DNA of 64,000 bases from UBA8514 sp050251415. GTDB lineage: Bacteria; Bacillota; Clostridia; Lachnospirales; Anaerotignaceae. The position numbers and the translations under genes were made by a program. The stretch spans positions 1-64,000 of the forward strand of contig JBFWMT010000003.1 in the NCBI GenBank assembly GCA_050251415.1, given 5' to 3'. Under the pieces are notes generated by a model. It had not been told where the DNA came from, ran no database searches, and was given only the letters and a program-made list of their open reading frames with translations. Below are positions 60,466-64,000 of this stretch, in pieces (position 1 is the stretch's first letter; each line of letters starts with the position of its first letter).

Positions 60466-63400
60466 TTACAAATTCACTTCGTCAAATTTAACAGAAATAA
60501 CCTTACTTATGCCCTGCTCCTGCATAGTAACACCATACATAACATCGGCGGCCTCCATAGTTCCTTTTCTGTGTGTAATAACAATAAACTGCGTGCCACC
60601 CGAAAAATCTCTAAGATAGTTTGCAAACCGCTTTACGTTTGCATCATCAAGGGCCGCCTCAATTTCATCCAATATACAAAATGGAGAAGGCTTCATTTTT
60701 AATATAGCAAACAAAATTGCAATTGCTGTCAATGCACGTTCTCCACCACTTAAAAGCATCATGTTTTGCAAATTTTTCCCTGGTGGCTGAGCAATAATAT
60801 CAATTCCGCTTTCAAGCACATTCCTTTCGTCCATCATTTTTAAATAGGCCTTACCACCGCCAAACATCTCTCTAAAAACAACATTGAAATTCTTTGAAAT
60901 AAGTTCAAACTGCTCCTTAAACTGCTCCTGCATCATTACTGCAAGGTCAGTTATTATTTTTTGCAGTTTATCCTCTGCATTAATTATGTCATCCCGCTGT
61001 GTTGTAAGGAATATATATCTTTCATTAACATCTTTGTATTCCTCTATAGCATTTACGTTTACAGCACCCAATGCCTTAATTTCAGCCTTAAGCTTCTTTG
61101 TAATGCTGGAAATTTCTACAACCGATATGTTATCATCATACATTGCTTTGGCTTGCTGGTATGTAACCTCATATTCCTCCCAAACAGCGCTGAAAATTCT
61201 ATCTTTTTCCTCATTAAGGTGTTCCAGCCTTGTTTCCATTTTAAAAACGTCGTTTTCTAGTTTATTTATGGTTTCAAAATGCTGTTGACGTTCTTTTTCT
61301 GCTTGGGTAGTTTCTTCCTTGATACTATGCACTTTTTGGTTTATTTCACTTCGGAATTTTTCAAAGCTTTGTTGCTTTTCTTTGTTTATATTTATTTTGT
61401 CCTTCACTTCTTCAATTTCTAGCTCTTTAAGCACACGAGTGGACAGAAATTCATCCTTTTCAACGTCAAGGCGTTCTATTTCTTCTGCCAAACTCTTTAC
61501 TTCCCTTTTTATACGCCGCAAATTTTCCGTTATCGCATTTTTCTCCTGCTCTGAAGCAGAAAGAGAAACCTTAAATTCGGTAATTGCATTCAATATGCTA
61601 TCTCTAGCAAATTTCTCACTTTGCATCGTATCATTATAATCCTCCAAAGCCTTATTGATTTCATCAATTTCATCCTCGGTGATTTTCAATCTTTCAGAGA
61701 ATTCAGCAACATCACTGTTGGCAGTGCTTATTTGAACCATTAAAGTGCCCGACTCCAACATTGCATTTTCGTACCGTTGATTTTTTTCATCAATTCCGCT
61801 TTCACTTTGCAGTTTCTCTTGCTCCATAGAGGCAACTACTATATGTATTTCCTGCAAGCTACGGCTTATTTCAACCTTTTCGTCATTTATTTCCTCTACC
61901 TTTTCTTGGCTGAATTTAATTTTATCAAATAATTTATCAGAATCTTTTTGCAGACCTTTAATTTCTTCCTCAAGGTCCACTATTTCACGGCTTCGGCTAA
62001 AAATATTTGATGTCTTTTTTGCAATACTACCACCTGTCATTGTTCCGCCAGGGTTAAGCACATCGCCATCAATAGTTACAATCTTGTACATGTATTTTGT
62101 TTTTGCTGCAAGCTTAAGAGCAAAATCCATGTTTTCCATAATAATTACTCTGCCCAACAAGTTACTCATAACATTTTCATACTTGCTGTTATAACCAATA
62201 AGGTCTTTTGCTATGCCTATTACGCCCTGTGCTCTAAGTACCTCACCTTTGTCACTGCCCAAATCCTTGCTTTTAATTACAGAAAGGGGCAAAAATGTGC
62301 TTCGTCCCAAGGAATTTCGCTTAAGGTACTCTATGGCCGTTTTAGCAGCTTGTTCGGTTTCGGTAACAATGTTTTGCAAAGCACCACCAATAGCAATTTC
62401 TATAGCAGTTTCATATTTCTGTTCAACGCTTATAAGTTCTCCTACTGCACCACAAATACCAGTGAAACCTTGTGTTCCTCTCAACTTCAAAATGCTTTTA
62501 ACGCTCTTAAAAAAGCCCTCGTAATCATTTTTCATTTCAGAAAGCACTTTATATTTAGATTTGCACTCATTAAGGCGGGAAATTTTTTCCTGATAAATTC
62601 TTTCGTTTTCGGTAGTTTCAAATTCCAATGTTTTTTTAATCTCTTCCAGGCTTGACCGACGACATTCAAGGCCCTCTATTTCTGCATGCTTTTGCTCTAT
62701 AAGCTTATTTAGTGCATCAATCCTTGTTCTTGCATCAAAAATTTGGCTTTGAATATAATCACTTTCACTCGAAATTTGGTCACGCCTTTGTATAAACTGC
62801 TGGCTCATTAACTGCAAACGCTGAATGTTACTTTTAAGGTCGCTTGTTATTTTAATTTTTTCCAGCATATCTGCCTTATAGCTCTCAATTTGCTCTTCAC
62901 TTCGTGCAAGGGTTCCTGAAAGTTGATTAAATTCTTCTTCCCTTTGGGCAAGTCTGCTGCCAATTGAAGAAATACTAACATCTACAGCTGTAAGTTTAGA
63001 GTTGAAGATGCTTTCCTCGTTTTTGCAATCATCAATTTTCTTTTTCTTCGTGTCTGTATCAGCCTCAATACGTTTAATATTTATATCAATATTTTGTATC
63101 TGCTCTGCGCAAAGCTTTATTTCTCCGTCATTTTTTTCAAGCTCAGTTGCAAGAATAGCTATACTGCCATTTAATTTTTCTATTTCACTTAAAAGTTTTT
63201 CTTCATCTACCTTAAGCCTTTTAGTTTCTTCATTTGCACCTTGGTAGGCGTTTTTTTCGTCCTCAATATTGCCAGCAGAAATTTCCTTATTTTGCTCTAG
63301 CTGTGCAATATCCTTTTCAAGTTTATCTGCTTGGATATAAAAATTACTGATTTCGTATCTTTTAAGCTGTTCCTTCAATGTAAGATACTTTTTTGCCACC

Positions 63401-64000
63401 TCTGCTTGCTTTTCCAAAGGTTCACGCTTTAATTCAAGTTCGTTTATTATATCCTCAACCCTAATTAAGTTTTGGTGTTCCTTTTCGAGTTTATCAATTG
63501 CCTCAAAGCGGCGGTTTCTGTACTTAACAATACCTGCTGCTTCCTCAAAAAGTCGCCTTCTATCCTCGCTTTTAGAGCTTAAAATCTCATCAATTCTCCC
63601 CTGCCCGATAATAGAATAACCTTCACGACCAACCCCTGTATCCATAAAAAGCTCGTGAATATCCTTAAGGCGGCAGGTTGTTCCGTTTATCATATATTTA
63701 CTTTCACCCGAGCGGTAAACAGTTCTGGTTACGGTAATTTCCGAATAATCCAAAGGCATCTTGTGGTCCTCGTTGTCAATGGTAAGCGATACTTCAGCAA
63801 AGCCCAACGCCTTACGGTTAGTTGTGCCCGCAAAAATAACGTCTTCCATTTTATCACCACGAAGACTTTTTGCCCTTTGTTCGCCCAATACCCACCTTAC
63901 CGAGTCAGAAATGTTACTCTTTCCACTTCCGTTAGGGCCAACAACAGTTGTTATTCCTTTATTAAATTCTAGCTTCACCTTTTCGGGAAACGACTTAAAG
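60466..64000 (-). CDS. smc: Chromosome partition protein SMC (N-terminus cut by window edge)
   Basis: About 1178 residues are visible; only some 10-15 N-terminal residues should be missing, since the frame continues to the window edge with FKSFPEKVKLEFNKG. ATPase head with VGPNGSGKSNISDSVRW, two long coiled coils, hinge around GFTGICGAVGELI to GTMTGGSIAKK (about 500-650), and C-terminal head with LSGGERALTAIAILFAI and CILDEIEAALDDANVKRF. Condenses and segregates the chromosome with ScpAB. Forms the smc-ftsY pair common in Firmicutes. Confidence 0.97.
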   Translation of the reverse strand, partial: FKSFPEKVKLEFNKGITTVVGPNGSGKSNISDSVRWVLGEQRAKSLRGDKMEDVIFAGTTNRKALGFAEVSLTIDNEDHKMPLDYSEITVTRTVYRSGESKYMINGTTCRLKDIHELFMDTGVGREGYSIIGQGRIDEILSSKSEDRRRLFEEAAGIVKYRNRRFEAIDKLEKEHQNLIRVEDIINELELKREPLEKQAEVAKKYLTLKEQLKRYEISNFYIQADKLEKDIAQLEQNKEISAGNIEDEKNAYQGANEETKRLKVDEEKLLSEIEKLNGSIAILATELEKNDGEIKLCAEQIQNIDINIKRIEADTDTKKKKIDDCKNEESIFNSKLTAVDVSISSIGSRLAQREEEFNQLSGTLARSEEQIESYKADMLEKIKITSDLKSNIQRLQLMSQQFIQRRDQISSESDYIQSQIFDARTRIDALNKLIEQKHAEIEGLECRRSSLEEIKKTLEFETTENERIYQEKISRLNECKSKYKVLSEMKNDYEGFFKSVKSILKLRGTQGFTGICGAVGELISVEQKYETAIEIAIGGALQNIVTETEQAAKTAIEYLKRNSLGRSTFLPLSVIKSKDLGSDKGEVLRAQGVIGIAKDLIGYNSKYENVMSNLLGRVIIMENMDFALKLAAKTKYMYKIVTIDGDVLNPGGTMTGGSIAKKTSNIFSRSREIVDLEEEIKGLQKDSDKLFDKIKFSQEKVEEINDEKVEISRSLQEIHIVVASMEQEKLQSESGIDEKNQRYENAMLESGTLMVQISTANSDVAEFSERLKITEDEIDEINKALEDYNDTMQSEKFARDSILNAITEFKVSLSASEQEKNAITENLRRIKREVKSLAEEIERLDVEKDEFLSTRVLKELEIEEVKDKININKEKQQSFEKFRSEINQKVHSIKEETTQAEKERQQHFETINKLENDVFKMETRLEHLNEEKDRIFSAVWEEYEVTYQQAKAMYDDNISVVEISSITKKLKAEIKALGAVNVNAIEEYKDVNERYIFLTTQRDDIINAEDKLQKIITDLAVMMQEQFKEQFELISKNFNVVFREMFGGGKAYLKMMDERNVLESGIDIIAQPPGKNLQNMMLLSGGERALTAIAILFAILKMKPSPFCILDEIEAALDDANVKRFANYLRDFSGGTQFIVITHRKGTMEAADVMYGVTMQEQGISKVISVKFDEVNL

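Overview
This AT-rich window comes from an endospore-forming, Gram-positive anaerobe of the Clostridia, probably near the Lachnospirales/Anaerotignum group. Evidence for this is a full set of core sporulation genes (spo0A, spoIVB, the eight-gene spoIIIA operon, spoIIGA-sigE), the order Asp23-nusB-xse-ispA-dxs-tlyA-nadK-argR-recN, strong AGGAGG ribosome sites with many GTG and TTG starts, and an Etf-linked 2-hydroxyacid dehydrogenase/acyl-CoA dehydrogenase cluster. The species is an inference. I saw no prophage, insertion sequence, CRISPR array, rRNA or tRNA. Almost all genes lie on the minus strand.

Right-to-left layout (minus-strand transcription). 64.0-56.2 kb: smc (cut by the window edge), ftsY, ylxM-ffh-rpsP-khpA-rimM-trmD. 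55.4-49.1 kb: murA, ftsQ/divIB, a DUF881 gene, sbp, ftsZ, then spoIIGA-sigE. 48.9-43.8 kb: purL, a 32-residue membrane peptide, gap. 43.5-39.4 kb (plus strand): aroF-tyrA, aroA and a GDSL hydrolase. 39.3-34.2 kb: spoIIIAA-AH behind a near-consensus sigma-E promoter. 34.1-24.7 kb: Asp23, nusB, xseA-xseB, ispA, a divergent PAP2 gene, dxs, tlyA, nadK, argR, recN. 24.6-16.5 kb: a sulfur/one-carbon block with an IscR-like Rrf2 regulator, metY-cysK, an XRE regulator, iscS-iscU, mnmA and glyA. 16.4-11.1 kb: a CNNM/CorC protein, spoIVB, mtaD (plus strand) and spo0A. 10.9-4.7 kb: rqcH (plus strand), and yicC-remA-gmk-rpoZ-priA. 3.8-0 kb: a GlcD-type dehydrogenase, an acyl-CoA dehydrogenase and etfB-etfA, the last cut by the window edge.

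The most interesting element is upstream of metY-cysK. Behind a perfect sigma-A promoter lies a 25-codon ORF ending Met-Cys-Phe-Leu-Cys-Cys-Cys-Cys-stop. Its Phe-Leu-Cys-Cys-Cys codons can pair over 14 continuous base pairs with the metY ribosome binding site. This predicts cysteine-responsive translational attenuation: a ribosome stalled on the Cys codons would free the metY Shine-Dalgarno. The same promoter carries a palindrome resembling a site inside the promoter of the neighbouring Rrf2 gene, so two layers of control may converge on one cysteine/Fe-S block.

Other points are paired GntR-type operators (TGGTCTTACC) upstream of the dehydrogenase/Etf operon, an array of six short hairpins between metY and the Rrf2 gene, exact tandem repeats in the glyA leader, a palindrome at the ylxM promoter, and a candidate Spo0A box between divergent spo0A and mtaD.
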